Positions 36,490 through 45,258 of a stretch of DNA of 62,081 nucleotides are shown here, piece after piece; positions within the stretch are counted from its first letter, which is position 1; every line of letters starts with the position of its first letter. Where the stretch lies: NCBI GenBank assembly GCA_050486405.1, contig JBJHDF010000023.1, forward strand, positions 1 to 62,081, given 5' to 3'. A model generated the notes under the pieces. That model saw only the letters and a list, made by a program, of their open reading frames with translations, made no database searches and was not told the DNA's origin. This stretch comes from JBJHDF01 sp050486405 (GTDB taxonomy: Bacteria; Pseudomonadota; Gammaproteobacteria; Pseudomonadales; Cellvibrionaceae). Made by a program: the position numbers and the translations under genes.

Positions 36490-37275
36490 TTACAGGGTTT
36501 GCGTCACGTACTGCAGCATCTGGTCTGCCGTGGAAACGACTTTGGAATTCATTTCATAGGCGCGCTGGGTAGTGATCATATTCACCATCTCCTCGACGAT
36601 ATCGACGTTGGAGTTTTCCAGCATGCCCTGCTGCAGGCGGCCCAGACCATCCTGGCCGGGCGCGCCGAGCAGAGGATCGCCACTGGCAGCAGTCTCGACA
36701 AACAGATTGCCACCAATGGCCTGCAGACCGGCCGGGTTGACAAAGTCCACCAGCAGTATGTCGCCGAGTTGCTGCGGTTGTGCCTCACCGACAAAGAAGG
36801 CGCTGACCACACCGTCTTCACTGATGGAAATCTGCGCGGTGTTTTCCGGAATATTGATGGCAGGCTCCAGCAACAGACCGTTGCCGTTCACCAGTTGGCC
36901 TTCGCCATTGATCTGCAACTGACCGTTGCGGGTGTAGGCGATGGTGCCGTCCGGTTGCAGAATCTGCAGAAAACCGCGGCCATTGATCGCCACATCCAGG
37001 GACTGGCCGGTGACCTGCAGGCTGCCTTCGGTAAACTGCTTCTGTGTACCTACTACCCGCACACCGGTACCCAGTTGCAATCCCGATGGCAATTGCGTGT
37101 CCTGGGTGGATTGAGCGCCGGGCTGACGCTGGATCTGGTACAGGAGGTCTTCGAAGGTGGCCCGGTCACGCTTGAAACCCACGGTGCCGACATTGGACAG
37201 GTTGTTGGCAATGGTGGTCAGTTGCTTGTCCTGGGCGCTGAGCCCGGTTTTGCTGATGTAGAGTGCGGCGTGCAT
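36490..37275 (-). CDS. flgG: Flagellar distal rod protein FlgG
   Basis: A 261-residue distal rod subunit of standard length. The N-terminal rod motif LTTIANNLSNVGTVGFKRDRATFEDLLYQ and the C-terminal EEMVNMITTQRAYEMNSKVVSTADQMLQY are diagnostic; the latter is the shared rod/hook C-terminal helix. It follows flgF by 42 nt and precedes flgH by 14 nt. Confidence 0.97.
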   Translation of the reverse strand: MHAALYISKTGLSAQDKQLTTIANNLSNVGTVGFKRDRATFEDLLYQIQRQPGAQSTQDTQLPSGLQLGTGVRVVGTQKQFTEGSLQVTGQSLDVAINGRGFLQILQPDGTIAYTRNGQLQINGEGQLVNGNGLLLEPAINIPENTAQISISEDGVVSAFFVGEAQPQQLGDILLVDFVNPAGLQAIGGNLFVETAASGDPLLGAPGQDGLGRLQQGMLENSNVDIVEEMVNMITTQRAYEMNSKVVSTADQMLQYVTQTL

Positions 37276-37317
37276 AATCTGTCTCCCAACGCTTGAAAAT
37301 AAAGTCGTTTAGCCTGT

Positions 37318-38061
37318 TCAGGAAATCTGCAGCAGGCGGGCCGAACTTTCGGAATTCTGTTCAACGGTTTTCATCAGCTTGACCTGCATCTCGTACTGAC
37401 GCGACAGGCCAAGAATCTGGGTGAACTCGTCGATTACATTCACGTTGCTGCCCTCAAGAAAACCCGACACCAGACGCACTTCGGCGGCCGGCTCCAGTTC
37501 GACCGGCTGGCGCAGGCGCAACAGACCATCCTCGCCCTTGAACAGGTCCTGGGCCGCCGGATTCACCAGGCGGATGCGATCGATGTCCACCATGGCTTCC
37601 GGCGCCTGCCCCAGGGCAATGATGGACACGGTGCCGTCCATGCCGATGGCCAGTTGCTCCACCGGTGGCAGCGCTATGGGACCGCCGTTGCCCATCACCG
37701 GCAAGCCGCGCCCGGTGCGCAGAATGCCCATGGCGTCCAGGCTCAGATCGCCGGCCCGGGTGTAGGCTTCGGTGCCATCCGGTGCCTGCACCGCAATCAG
37801 CCCCTCCCCTTCAATGGCCACATCCAGATCGCGACCGGTGGCCACCATGGCGCCCTGGGCGAAGTTGGTGGCCGGGGACTCGGTGAGCGCGTAGGCACGG
37901 GTGGGGTGACCGTCGCCGTAGTAGACGCCCATGCTGCGGGCCTGGGCGAAGTCGGCGCGAAAACCGGTGGTGTTGATGTTGGCCATGTTGTTGGCGTGAT
38001 TGGCCTGGGCCAGCATGTTGTGCCTGGCGCCGGTCATCGATATGTACAGTGCTCTGTCCAT
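37318..38061 (-). CDS. flgF: Flagellar proximal rod protein FlgF
   Basis: A 247-residue rod subunit. The ATG at 38061 begins MDRALYISMTGARHNMLAQANHANNMANINTTGFRAD; a longer frame would run through the promoter. The C-terminal rod helix reads FTQILGLSRQYEMQVKLMKTVEQ. It is the first gene of the flgFGHIJKL-fliT transcript, with a sigma-54 promoter about 76 nt upstream. Confidence 0.96.
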   Translation of the reverse strand: MDRALYISMTGARHNMLAQANHANNMANINTTGFRADFAQARSMGVYYGDGHPTRAYALTESPATNFAQGAMVATGRDLDVAIEGEGLIAVQAPDGTEAYTRAGDLSLDAMGILRTGRGLPVMGNGGPIALPPVEQLAIGMDGTVSIIALGQAPEAMVDIDRIRLVNPAAQDLFKGEDGLLRLRQPVELEPAAEVRLVSGFLEGSNVNVIDEFTQILGLSRQYEMQVKLMKTVEQNSESSARLLQIS

Positions 38062-38136
38062 CGCTGGGCCTTTAACTGTCAGATGCGTTTGAAAATCGTC
38101 ATTTGGGTACTGCTGTACCGCTCTTCTACGGAACAC

Positions 38137-38152
38137 TGCAAGGGCAGTGCCA
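38137..38152 (-). promoter_or_regulatory. Sigma-54 promoter of flgF
   Basis: On the minus strand TGGCAC, five bases, TTGCA: a full -24/-12 match. It lies between the flgE terminator and the flgF start, making flgF onward a separate FleQ-class transcript. Confidence 0.8.
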
Positions 38153-38216
38153 ACCCCGTAACCCATTGTTTTTATTGATATTAGATGGAGCTGCGTCAGG
38201 CAGCTGACGAGGTGCC

Positions 38217-38252
38217 AAAAAAAAGCGGCAAACCGCTTCCGCCGTTTGCCGC
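38217..38252 (-). terminator. Rho-independent terminator after flgE
   Basis: A 9-bp stem GCGGCAAAC/GTTTGCCGC (38225-38233 with 38244-38252) is followed on the minus strand by eight T residues, 31 nt after the flgE stop. Confidence 0.88.
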
Positions 38253-38283
38253 CAGTTTGCCGCAGTTGCCCGCGGCGCAGGAT

Positions 38284-40635
38284 CTAGCGCAGATTGATGA
38301 TGGTCTGGGTGGTCTGGTTGGCCGTTTCGATGGTCTTGGCGCTGGCCTGGAAATTGCGCTGGGCAATGATCAGGTTTACCAGTTGCGCCGACAGGTCCAC
38401 GTTGGATTCTTCCAGCGCACCGGAGTTGATGGAACCCAGGGAAGCCGTGCCCGGCGCACCGATGATCGCCTCTCCGGTCTCGAAGGTCTGCGCCCACATG
38501 GTGTCGCCGATGGGTTTCAGGGCCTCCACATTGTTGAAATTGGCCAGTGCCACCTGCCCCAGCACCTGCGCCTCGCCGTTGGTGAAACGGGCAAAGATGA
38601 CGCCGGTGTCGCTGATATCGAGTCCCGCCAGTCGACCGGAGGAATAACCGTTCTGATCTACGCTCTCCACCGAGAAACGGCTGCCGTACTGGGTGCTGTC
38701 ACCCAGATCAATCTGGAAGTTCGAGCTGGACGGAGGCTCCACCACCGGGATGGCGCCGCCCTGGAGAACATTCAGCGGCCCCAGGGCGCCAGCCACCTCG
38801 CCGGACTCCGTCATGGGACGCCAGTTGGAGATCAGAATGGCGTCGGTCAGAGTATTATTGAGCGAACCGTCCGAGTTGAAATGAACGTTGAAGGACGCCA
38901 TGGTGGGCTCTGTGTTCTGTGGTGACGGCAGCGTCGGATCCGGATCGCCGACATTGCGACCATCGATCTGCACGTACATTACCCAGTGGTTGCGCGCCGT
39001 ACTGGGATCGGCGGGATCATACGCCTGCCGCACAAAGTACTGGGTCATGATATGCGGATTGCCCAGACTGTCGTAAACAGTCACTGAAGTCGAGTGATTG
39101 TAGGTGGCCTGATTGGCCGGGTCGAAGGCATTGATTGGAAAGTCGGTGAAGCTTGCGGCTGTAAAGGGTGCAAACAGGTTGCCCGCAGCGGGAATGCTGT
39201 CGGTCACTTCGTAACCTTCCGCCATTACCAGACTGATTTCACCACCCACCACAATGGCATCGCCGGATGTGTTGAGTGTCTGGTTGCCGGTACCCGGGCG
39301 GCCAATCACTTCGATATTTCCCGGGGCGAGAGCGCCGGTAAAAGAGAACCTCAGGTCTGTACCCACCTGGGACACAATTTCCAGATCGCCGGCGGTGTTT
39401 ACCGTGGCCTGAATGCCAGCCAGAGTGGAAGTGCTCAAACCGTTGATCTCGTTGGCCAGCGCGGCCAGGTTCTGACCGTTGAGTACTACACCATTGAGTG
39501 TGAGATTGCTGTTGCTGTTATCAAAACCCGCCGCCAGCAGCGTTGATTCGGTGCGCGCCGTGGCGGTTATACCGGCCAGGGCATTCAGTTCGGACGCTGT
39601 CTGAGCAGCAGAAGCACCGCTGTCACTGGTATAGGTGATAAGCGAGTTATCGGGCCCGGTGATTTCAAGGGTTTGAGCCATATAGCCGTTGTTCACCGCA
39701 GGTATGCCCGCTACCGACGCCGGCGCACCACCCAGTGCCGCCGTCAGTCCGTTGGGACCACCGCTGATCACGTTGTTGGTAATGGTGGAACTGACACCGC
39801 TGGTGAGATCCCGAAAGAGCAATTCACCGCCCTCAACCACAGCCTGGACGTTGATCGGGGCCGGGGCGCTGAAAATGGCGCCGTTGATCAAATTGGCAAT
39901 ATCCTGCATGGAGTTGGCGACGGAACTGTCCAGCAGAATGTTCACCGTGCCGTTTCCCGATGCCGGGCTGGAACCCACCAGAGTGATTTCAAACTCCGTA
40001 GGATCGGCGACAAAGTTGATGGGCGTGGCGACCGTACCGAGGTTCTGGGTGGTTGTAGTGGAAGTGCTTAGCCCGAACTGGGCTACGCCGATGGCGGCGC
40101 CATCGCTCGCAAAACTGGTGCCAGTGGATTCCAGTACCGGCGCGTTGGCATCCAGATTGACCCCCATGTCAACCCGGGTGGTCTGGCGTGGCGCCTGGGT
40201 GCTGACGTCAATGCTCAAATCGCCCAGCAAGCCACTGATATTACCCGCCGAATCGGCGGAGAACCCCTGCAAACGAGCACCGGTGTTGGTCACCACGTTG
40301 CCGTTGCGATCCAGACCGAAGGTGCCGGCCCGGGTGTAAAGCCGGTCACCACCGTCGTCGACGATAAAAAAGCCGGCACCGTTAATGGCCAGGTCCAGTT
40401 CGTTCTGGGTAAAATTCAAATTCCCCTGACTGAATTGCTGGCGAATCATCTGCAAGTTGACGCCACTGCCAGGCGCGGTGGAACCACTGCCCAACAGAGT
40501 GCTGGCATAGACATCACCAAACTCCGCCCGGGACGACTTGAAGCCCGTGGTACTGGCGTTGGCAATATTGTTGCCGGTAATCTGCAGATCAGTATTGGCG
40601 GCGCGAATGCCACTGAGTGCTGTATTGAAAGGCAT
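38284..40635 (-). CDS. flgE: Flagellar hook protein FlgE, enlarged
   Basis: A 783-residue hook subunit; the enteric protein is about 400 residues. The start MPFNTALSGIRAANTDLQITGNNIANASTTGFKSSRAEFGD and the end LSAQLVNLIIAQRNFQASAKTIETANQTTQTIINLR are canonical. DPANQATYNHSTSVTVYDSLGNPH is the conserved mid-domain mark. Several hundred extra residues form central exposed domains rich in Asn, Thr and Gly. It is the last gene of flgBCDE, 63 nt after flgD, followed by a terminator. Confidence 0.96.
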   Translation of the reverse strand: MPFNTALSGIRAANTDLQITGNNIANASTTGFKSSRAEFGDVYASTLLGSGSTAPGSGVNLQMIRQQFSQGNLNFTQNELDLAINGAGFFIVDDGGDRLYTRAGTFGLDRNGNVVTNTGARLQGFSADSAGNISGLLGDLSIDVSTQAPRQTTRVDMGVNLDANAPVLESTGTSFASDGAAIGVAQFGLSTSTTTTQNLGTVATPINFVADPTEFEITLVGSSPASGNGTVNILLDSSVANSMQDIANLINGAIFSAPAPINVQAVVEGGELLFRDLTSGVSSTITNNVISGGPNGLTAALGGAPASVAGIPAVNNGYMAQTLEITGPDNSLITYTSDSGASAAQTASELNALAGITATARTESTLLAAGFDNSNSNLTLNGVVLNGQNLAALANEINGLSTSTLAGIQATVNTAGDLEIVSQVGTDLRFSFTGALAPGNIEVIGRPGTGNQTLNTSGDAIVVGGEISLVMAEGYEVTDSIPAAGNLFAPFTAASFTDFPINAFDPANQATYNHSTSVTVYDSLGNPHIMTQYFVRQAYDPADPSTARNHWVMYVQIDGRNVGDPDPTLPSPQNTEPTMASFNVHFNSDGSLNNTLTDAILISNWRPMTESGEVAGALGPLNVLQGGAIPVVEPPSSSNFQIDLGDSTQYGSRFSVESVDQNGYSSGRLAGLDISDTGVIFARFTNGEAQVLGQVALANFNNVEALKPIGDTMWAQTFETGEAIIGAPGTASLGSINSGALEESNVDLSAQLVNLIIAQRNFQASAKTIETANQTTQTIINLR

Positions 40636-40698
40636 AACCTTTACTCCCGATTGGTGGTCGCTGTTACCAGAGGCCTTTGATTAAATAAACGTGTTGCA

Positions 40699-41412
40699 TC
40701 AGTTGAACTGTTTGATATCGCTGATATCCACCGCACCGATACCGGCCAGGTTGAGAATCAGGCGGCCATCGGCACCCAGCGTCACACTGTTGACGTTGGC
40801 GCTCAGCGCCGTTTCCAGAGCCTCGGTCTCGCCATCAATACTGGCCAGTACCTCGAAGCGGTATTCACCCGGAGGCAAAGGCTCTTCCCCCGCTGTGCCC
40901 TCAAGCATCTTGCCGTCCACTTCCATCAGGTACCCATCCCAGCGGAAAACGACATCTCCGGCGGGATGAGTGCCCAGCGACACCTGATCCACCAAGGCGC
41001 CGGAGGCGCTGTAGACATTGATGCGCAAATCCGAAGTGGCCGAAGGCAAGGTTGCCGTGCCAGCGATGATCTTGCCCGGCATCAGCTCCGTGGACTTGGC
41101 CGTCACGCTGACGGAACGTCCCACCAGAGATGACGCCTGCAGGGCCTGATTGGACATAAACGAACTGCTGAAGCCCTCAAAGCTCTTGTTGAGACGCTCC
41201 AGCCCCTCAACCGAACTGAATTGCGCCAATTGCGCCACAAATGCCGAGTTCTCCATGGGGCTCAGGGGGTCCTGATTGTTCAGTTGCGTGATCATCAGTT
41301 CCAGAAAGGCGCTCTGCCCCAGTTCATTACTCTTTTTTTCCGGCTGTTTCTTGTCAATGGCCAGATGGCTGAGAATGCTGGCGGCGGTATTGTCATTGTT
41401 GACAGTGTTCAT
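40699..41412 (-). CDS. flgD: Flagellar hook assembly protein FlgD
   Basis: A 237-residue hook cap/scaffold. The N-terminal export and capping segment contains QSAFLELMITQLNNQDPLSPMENSAFVAQLAQFSSVEGLE, the FlgD signature. The C-terminal Fn3/tudor-like part has VSLGTHPAGDVVFRWDGY. It lies 12 nt after flgC and 63 nt before flgE. Confidence 0.96.
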   Translation of the reverse strand: MNTVNNDNTAASILSHLAIDKKQPEKKSNELGQSAFLELMITQLNNQDPLSPMENSAFVAQLAQFSSVEGLERLNKSFEGFSSSFMSNQALQASSLVGRSVSVTAKSTELMPGKIIAGTATLPSATSDLRINVYSASGALVDQVSLGTHPAGDVVFRWDGYLMEVDGKMLEGTAGEEPLPPGEYRFEVLASIDGETEALETALSANVNSVTLGADGRLILNLAGIGAVDISDIKQFN

Positions 41413-41424
41413 CTGCGCTGCTCC

Positions 41425-41874
41425 TTACTGACCCAGAGTCAGTACACGCTGTACCATTTGTTTGGCGGAATTCATCACTTCCACGTTCATCTGAAAGGAA
41501 CGGGATGCGGAAATCATATTGGCCATTTCTTCCACCACATTGACGTTGGGATAGAAGACATAGCCCTCCTCGTCGGCCATGGGGTGATCCGGTTCGTAGC
41601 GGCGCTGCAGGGGTGCGTCGCTTTCAACGATACCCATCACCTGCACCCCGGCAGACGCACCTTCGCCATGGTTGCCAAAGGCGTTGCGCTCCAGTCCAAG
41701 CGCCATTGCCTGTTGCTGCACGGCGGCAAATACCGGTTGCCGACTGCGGTAAACCTGGTCGACACTTGAGCTGGCCGACTGGGCATTGGCGAGATTGCTG
41801 GCCGTGGTGTTCAGACGCAGGCTCTGGGCGTTCATGCCCGAGCCGGCGATATCAAAAATGCTTCCCAGTGACAT
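41425..41874 (-). CDS. flgC: Flagellar proximal rod protein FlgC
   Basis: A 149-residue rod subunit. It begins MSLGSIFDIAGSGMNAQSLRLNTTASNLANAQSAS and ends with the rod helix MANMISASRSFQMNVEVMNSAKQMVQRVL. The segment GYVFYPNVNVVEEM is FlgC-specific. It is 24 nt after flgB and 12 nt before flgD. Confidence 0.97.
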   Translation of the reverse strand: MSLGSIFDIAGSGMNAQSLRLNTTASNLANAQSASSSVDQVYRSRQPVFAAVQQQAMALGLERNAFGNHGEGASAGVQVMGIVESDAPLQRRYEPDHPMADEEGYVFYPNVNVVEEMANMISASRSFQMNVEVMNSAKQMVQRVLTLGQ

Positions 41875-41898
41875 GGCTGCTCTCCGCTGGTCGGACTG

Positions 41899-42294
41899 TT
41901 ACTCGCCGCGCAGGGCGGTCATCAGCCCTTTGAAACGATTGTTGAGAAAGGTGAAGCTCGCCTGATACTCCAGCGCGTTCTTCATGAATTCCGCATGTTC
42001 CACCTGCTCCTCAACGGTATTGCCGTCGACGGACGGTTGCTGCGGCGTGCGATACAGCTTGTCCCCAAAGGGGCCGTCCAGGCGCGAGACCGGCATATGG
42101 CGGCCGCTGGTGGTCTGCATGCCCAGCTGACTACCGCCCTGCTGGCTCAGCAGGGCTCTGAAATCCAGATCCCGGGCCTTGTAGTTGGGGGTATCCACGT
42201 TGGCCAGATTGTTGGCCAGTACAGCGGCCCGCTGGCCGCGCACCCGTAAAGCGGTTTCGTGAATACCCAGTGCAGAGTCGAATGAAAGCGGCAT
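41899..42294 (-). CDS. flgB: Flagellar proximal rod protein FlgB
   Basis: A 131-residue rod subunit. The ATG at 42294, 8 nt after AAAGGTGA, is preferred over a GTG at 42306. The FlgB mark RGQRAAVLANNLANVDTPNYKARDLDFRALL is complete, and FMKNALEYQASFTFLNNRFKGL forms the C-terminal helix. It is the first gene of flgBCDE, with a strong sigma-54 promoter in front. Confidence 0.96.
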   Translation of the reverse strand: MPLSFDSALGIHETALRVRGQRAAVLANNLANVDTPNYKARDLDFRALLSQQGGSQLGMQTTSGRHMPVSRLDGPFGDKLYRTPQQPSVDGNTVEEQVEHAEFMKNALEYQASFTFLNNRFKGLMTALRGE

Positions 42295-42340
42295 GATCTG
42301 TTTCACCTTTGGCTGTTGGTTCTGTGCCTGAGGGGATCAG

Positions 42341-42356
42341 AGCAAGTGTTGTGCCA
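42341..42356 (-). promoter_or_regulatory. Sigma-54 promoter of flgB
   Basis: On the minus strand TGGCAC, AACAC, TTGCT: a perfect -24/-12 element, 46 nt upstream of the flgB start. It is the expected target of FleQ or FleR activation. Confidence 0.85.
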
Positions 42357-42407
42357 AATGGCGAATCGACACCTAAGCCACTGAATTACTGGGATTTATT
42401 CTGATGG

Positions 42408-42481
42408 AGCGGCAACGTGAGGCGGCAAGAGGGCCTGAGTTCAGACCCGGCGGCAAGGCATTGAGGCAAGGTTTTGCCGCT
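42408..42481. repeat. Inverted repeats between cheR and flgB
   Basis: AGCGGCAA at 42408-42415 is repeated inverted as TTGCCGCT at 42474-42481, overlapping the cheR stop. Inside it a second hairpin (42431-42448, one G-U pair) is found, and GGCGGCAAG occurs twice. No T-run follows, so it is a structured 3' end of cheR or a weak terminator. Confidence 0.35.
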
Positions 42482-43338
42482 CAGCGGGCGCGGTACATGA
42501 TTCCAGGGTCGCAGCGAACCATATCGTACAGGTGCCCCGCGCCGGCCAGGGATTCAGACGAACCCAGAAATAGCAGCCCTCCCGGGTTCAACGCCTGGTG
42601 CAGCTTGACGAGAATCCGCTGTTTCAATTCGGTGTTGAAGTAAATCAGTACATTGCGGCAGAAAATCAGATCGAACTTGCCCAGTCCGGCATAGGGGTCG
42701 AGCAGGTTCCAGGCGCGGAATTCGATACGATCCCGGATGCTGGGCTTCACCCGCCAGATGTTCTCCAAGGGGGAATCAAAATAGCGTTCCAGGCGTTCGG
42801 CCGAGAGACCACGAGCCACAGACAGGCGATCGTATTCCCCTTTGCGCGCCTGATCCAGTACCACCGAGGACAGGTCCGTGGCAACGATATTGACCGGCCT
42901 GCGCAGCGCACCCATGCTGCGCCAGCGAAACTCCTCCACTATCATGCTGATGGAATAGGGTTCCTGCCCGGAGGAACAAGCAGCGGACCAGATGCGCACC
43001 GGCCCCACACCGCCACCACTTTTCATCAGGTCCGGCAGAATGACGTTTTTCAGGTATTCAAAGGGATAGTTGTCGCGAAACCAGAAGGTTTCGTTGGTGG
43101 TCATCACATCGATGATCTGATCGCGCAACTTGCGGTTGCGATTGTGCCGCAACTCGCGCACCAACTGGCTGAAGTCCTTCATGCCGTTGGCTTGCAGCAA
43201 ACGCCCGATGCGGTTGGCGACCAGGTACTGCTTGTTGTCGCCCAGGGCTATGCCACAGGCCTCCTGCAAAAACTGGCGAAACAGTTCAAATTCCGCCTGG
43301 TCGTAGTTGCCAGATGTCGCTGGTGCCTTATCCGTCAT
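42481..43338 (-). CDS. cheR: Chemotaxis protein methyltransferase CheR
   Basis: A 285-residue SAM-dependent methyltransferase that methylates glutamates of chemoreceptors. The ATG at 43338 follows a GAGG site. The N-terminal helical domain contains DNKQYLVANRIGRLLQANG. The catalytic domain has VRIWSAACSSGQEPYSISMIV, with the SAM-binding acidic residue in NIVATDLSS, and FDLIFCRNVLIYFN, then LNPGGLLFLGSSESLAG. It lies 34 nt downstream of cheV, as in the Pseudomonas cheV-cheR-flgB order. Confidence 0.95.
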   Translation of the reverse strand: MTDKAPATSGNYDQAEFELFRQFLQEACGIALGDNKQYLVANRIGRLLQANGMKDFSQLVRELRHNRNRKLRDQIIDVMTTNETFWFRDNYPFEYLKNVILPDLMKSGGGVGPVRIWSAACSSGQEPYSISMIVEEFRWRSMGALRRPVNIVATDLSSVVLDQARKGEYDRLSVARGLSAERLERYFDSPLENIWRVKPSIRDRIEFRAWNLLDPYAGLGKFDLIFCRNVLIYFNTELKQRILVKLHQALNPGGLLFLGSSESLAGAGHLYDMVRCDPGIMYRAR

Positions 43339-43372
43339 AACCTCATTCCCGTGACCGGCTTCAAACTGGCAA

Positions 43373-44326
43373 TCAGTGCTCGTCGGCGAGGTTCTTGTCG
43401 CCGGACAGGGCCAGAATACGTTCATTGACCCTACGCGCCAACTCATCCGGGTGAAACTTGGCTAAAAAGTCGTCGGCGCCCACCTTTTGTACCATGGCGG
43501 CGTTGAATACGCCGCTCAGTGACGTGTGCAAAATGATGTGCAGATCCTTCAGTTGTGGGTCGTTGCGTAACTCGGCGGTAAAGGTGTAGCCATCCATTTC
43601 CGGCATTTCGATATCGGAGATGATAAGCACCAACTCGTCTTGGGGGCTTCTGCCGCTGGCCAGCATACCCCTGAGATAGTCGAGCGCCTCGCGCCCGTCG
43701 ATCTTAAGTACAGACTCAACACCAATGGATTCCATAACCTTCTTGATCTGCTTTCTGGCAATGGTGGAGTCGTCCACAATCAGGACGTGTCTCTGCGCCA
43801 CGCTGCTGGCGGCAACCTCCTTCACCACACCCTCGCTGACGGCATGCGCCATTGGAACCACTTCGGACAACACCTTTTCCACATCAATGATTTCAACCAG
43901 TTGCTCGCCCACCTGGGTCACCGCCGTCAGATAATGAGACTTGCCGGAACCACTGGGTGGCGGATGCACCTCACTCCAGTTGAGATTGACGATTCTGTCC
44001 ACACCCCGGACCAGAAACCCCTGCTGGGTGCGGTTGTACTCGGTAATGATCACGAAGCAACTGGCTGGGTCCTCCAGGGGCTTGCCACCAATGGCCAGTC
44101 GCAGATCGATAACCGGGATGGTGCCACCGCGGATATGGGCCACGCCTCTTACCGTGGCACTGCGACCGGGCACGGCATTGAGTGCCGGACAGGTCAGCAC
44201 CTCCTTCACCTTGAACACATTGATGCCGTAAAGCTGCCGCCCACCCAGGTGGAACAACAGCAACTCAAGCCGGTTTTGACCCACAAGTTGGGTTCTCTGG
44301 TTGACGCTGTCCAGCACACTGGCCAT
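43373..44326 (-). CDS. cheV: Chemotaxis coupling/response-regulator protein CheV
   Basis: A 317-residue CheW-receiver fusion. The ATG at 44326 follows GGAG. The CheW-like domain (about 15-165) has LLLFHLGGRQLYGINVFKVKEVL and HIRGGTIPVIDLR. The receiver domain (about 178-310) has the acidic pair in VLIVDDSTIARKQ, the phospho-acceptor Asp238 in ISDIEMPEMDG and a conserved Lys in LAKFHPDEL. It couples receptors to CheA and may buffer phosphate. Divergent from flgA. Confidence 0.95.
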   Translation of the reverse strand: MASVLDSVNQRTQLVGQNRLELLLFHLGGRQLYGINVFKVKEVLTCPALNAVPGRSATVRGVAHIRGGTIPVIDLRLAIGGKPLEDPASCFVIITEYNRTQQGFLVRGVDRIVNLNWSEVHPPPSGSGKSHYLTAVTQVGEQLVEIIDVEKVLSEVVPMAHAVSEGVVKEVAASSVAQRHVLIVDDSTIARKQIKKVMESIGVESVLKIDGREALDYLRGMLASGRSPQDELVLIISDIEMPEMDGYTFTAELRNDPQLKDLHIILHTSLSGVFNAAMVQKVGADDFLAKFHPDELARRVNERILALSGDKNLADEH

Positions 44327-44369
44327 GGCAAGCTCCAAGTCAGGCCGCATTGCGGCATAGGGTTTGGTA

Positions 44370-44385
44370 CGGCATAGATTTTGCT
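44370..44385 (+). promoter_or_regulatory. Probable sigma-54 promoter of flgA
   Basis: CGGCAT, five bases, TTGCT, with the invariant GG and GC ten bases apart, 94 nt upstream of the flgA start. One mismatch at the first base and one at the sixth make it weaker than the flgB and flgF sites. Confidence 0.55.
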
Positions 44386-44479
44386 TGTTTTCTACTGGTT
44401 TGCAGTTTATACGGCTCTGAAGGCCCGGAAGCGTCAATCTTCAGACACCCTGCGCTACTTATGAGGATAGGACAAGTTT

Positions 44480-45187
44480 ATGCAAGTTCGTAGTTTTTGC
44501 CGGATTTTATTTCCTGTCCTGGTGGCGCTGTCCAGCGCTGCCCAGGCGCAGGTGCAAAGCCCGACAGAACTGCGCAACCGGGTGTCCGCCTTTCTCCAGG
44601 ATTACTACAGCGACAGCCGCGCCGAACGGGTCGACATACAGGTTAGCCCCCTGGACTCCCGTCTGCAGCTGGCGGAATGCGATCGGGAACTGGAGATGCA
44701 GGTAAACGCCAACAGCGCTGCGTCCGGTGGCCCGGTGACGGTTCACGTCCGCTGCCTGGGCGAACAACCCTGGGCGCTCTATGTCCCCACCCAAGTAGCG
44801 CTCTATCGCCGGGTGGCTGTAGCCAGCGGCAATTATCCCCGAGGCACCCTTCTCGGTGAGGACCATGTGGACTACGAACTGCGCAATACCAGCCTCTTGC
44901 GCCAAGGTTTTTTGGAGGATGACAGCCTGCTGCGGGGCAAGGAACTGCGCCGCCCGGTCAGCCGGGGCGAAGCCTATCGCAGCGGGCTGCTGGACGAGCC
45001 GCTGGCCGTGCGCCGGGGGGATCAGGTGGCCTTAGAAGCAGTCAACGGCAGCATTCGGGTCAGGGCTAACGGCACCGCCCTTGGCAGTGGACGGGTGGGC
45101 GAGCAGGTGCGGGTGCGCAACGACAGCTCCCAGCGTATAGTGACCGGGGAGATCACCGCCCGGGGAACGGTGCAAACCGGTTTCTGA
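44480..45187 (+). CDS. flgA: Flagellar P-ring chaperone FlgA
   Basis: A 235-residue periplasmic protein with a signal peptide ending at AQA (about residue 23). It assists P-ring assembly from FlgI. The C-terminal SAF-type domain contains VAVASGNYPRGTLLGEDHVDYEL and LRRPVSRGEAYRSGLLDEPLAVRRGDQVALEA, followed by GSGRVGEQVRVRNDSSQRIVTGEITARGTVQ, a typical FlgA ending. It is divergent from cheV and upstream of flgM-flgN. Confidence 0.93.
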   Translation: MQVRSFCRILFPVLVALSSAAQAQVQSPTELRNRVSAFLQDYYSDSRAERVDIQVSPLDSRLQLAECDRELEMQVNANSAASGGPVTVHVRCLGEQPWALYVPTQVALYRRVAVASGNYPRGTLLGEDHVDYELRNTSLLRQGFLEDDSLLRGKELRRPVSRGEAYRSGLLDEPLAVRRGDQVALEAVNGSIRVRANGTALGSGRVGEQVRVRNDSSQRIVTGEITARGTVQTGF

Positions 45188-45212
45188 GCGAGTCTCCTGT
45201 GCGGCTTCTCAG

Positions 45213-45242
45213 AGTGAACTTAAAAAGACGTTAAAGTTCACT
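45213..45242 (+). repeat. Inverted repeat overlapping the flgM promoter
   Basis: AGTGAACTT (45213-45221) and AAGTTCACT (45234-45242) form a perfect 9-bp inverted repeat with a 12-base spacer. The right arm covers most of the sigma-28 -35 box of flgM. It could be the 3' hairpin of flgA mRNA, or an operator. Confidence 0.5.
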
Positions 45243-45258
45243 GCTAAAAGGCCGATAA
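45232..45258 (+). promoter_or_regulatory. Sigma-28 (FliA) promoter of flgM
   Basis: TAAAGTTC (45232-45239), an 11-bp spacer, then a perfect GCCGATAA (45251-45258). The expected transcript start is near 45266, just before a GCTGTA/TACAGC hairpin at 45272-45286 in the leader. Confidence 0.85.
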
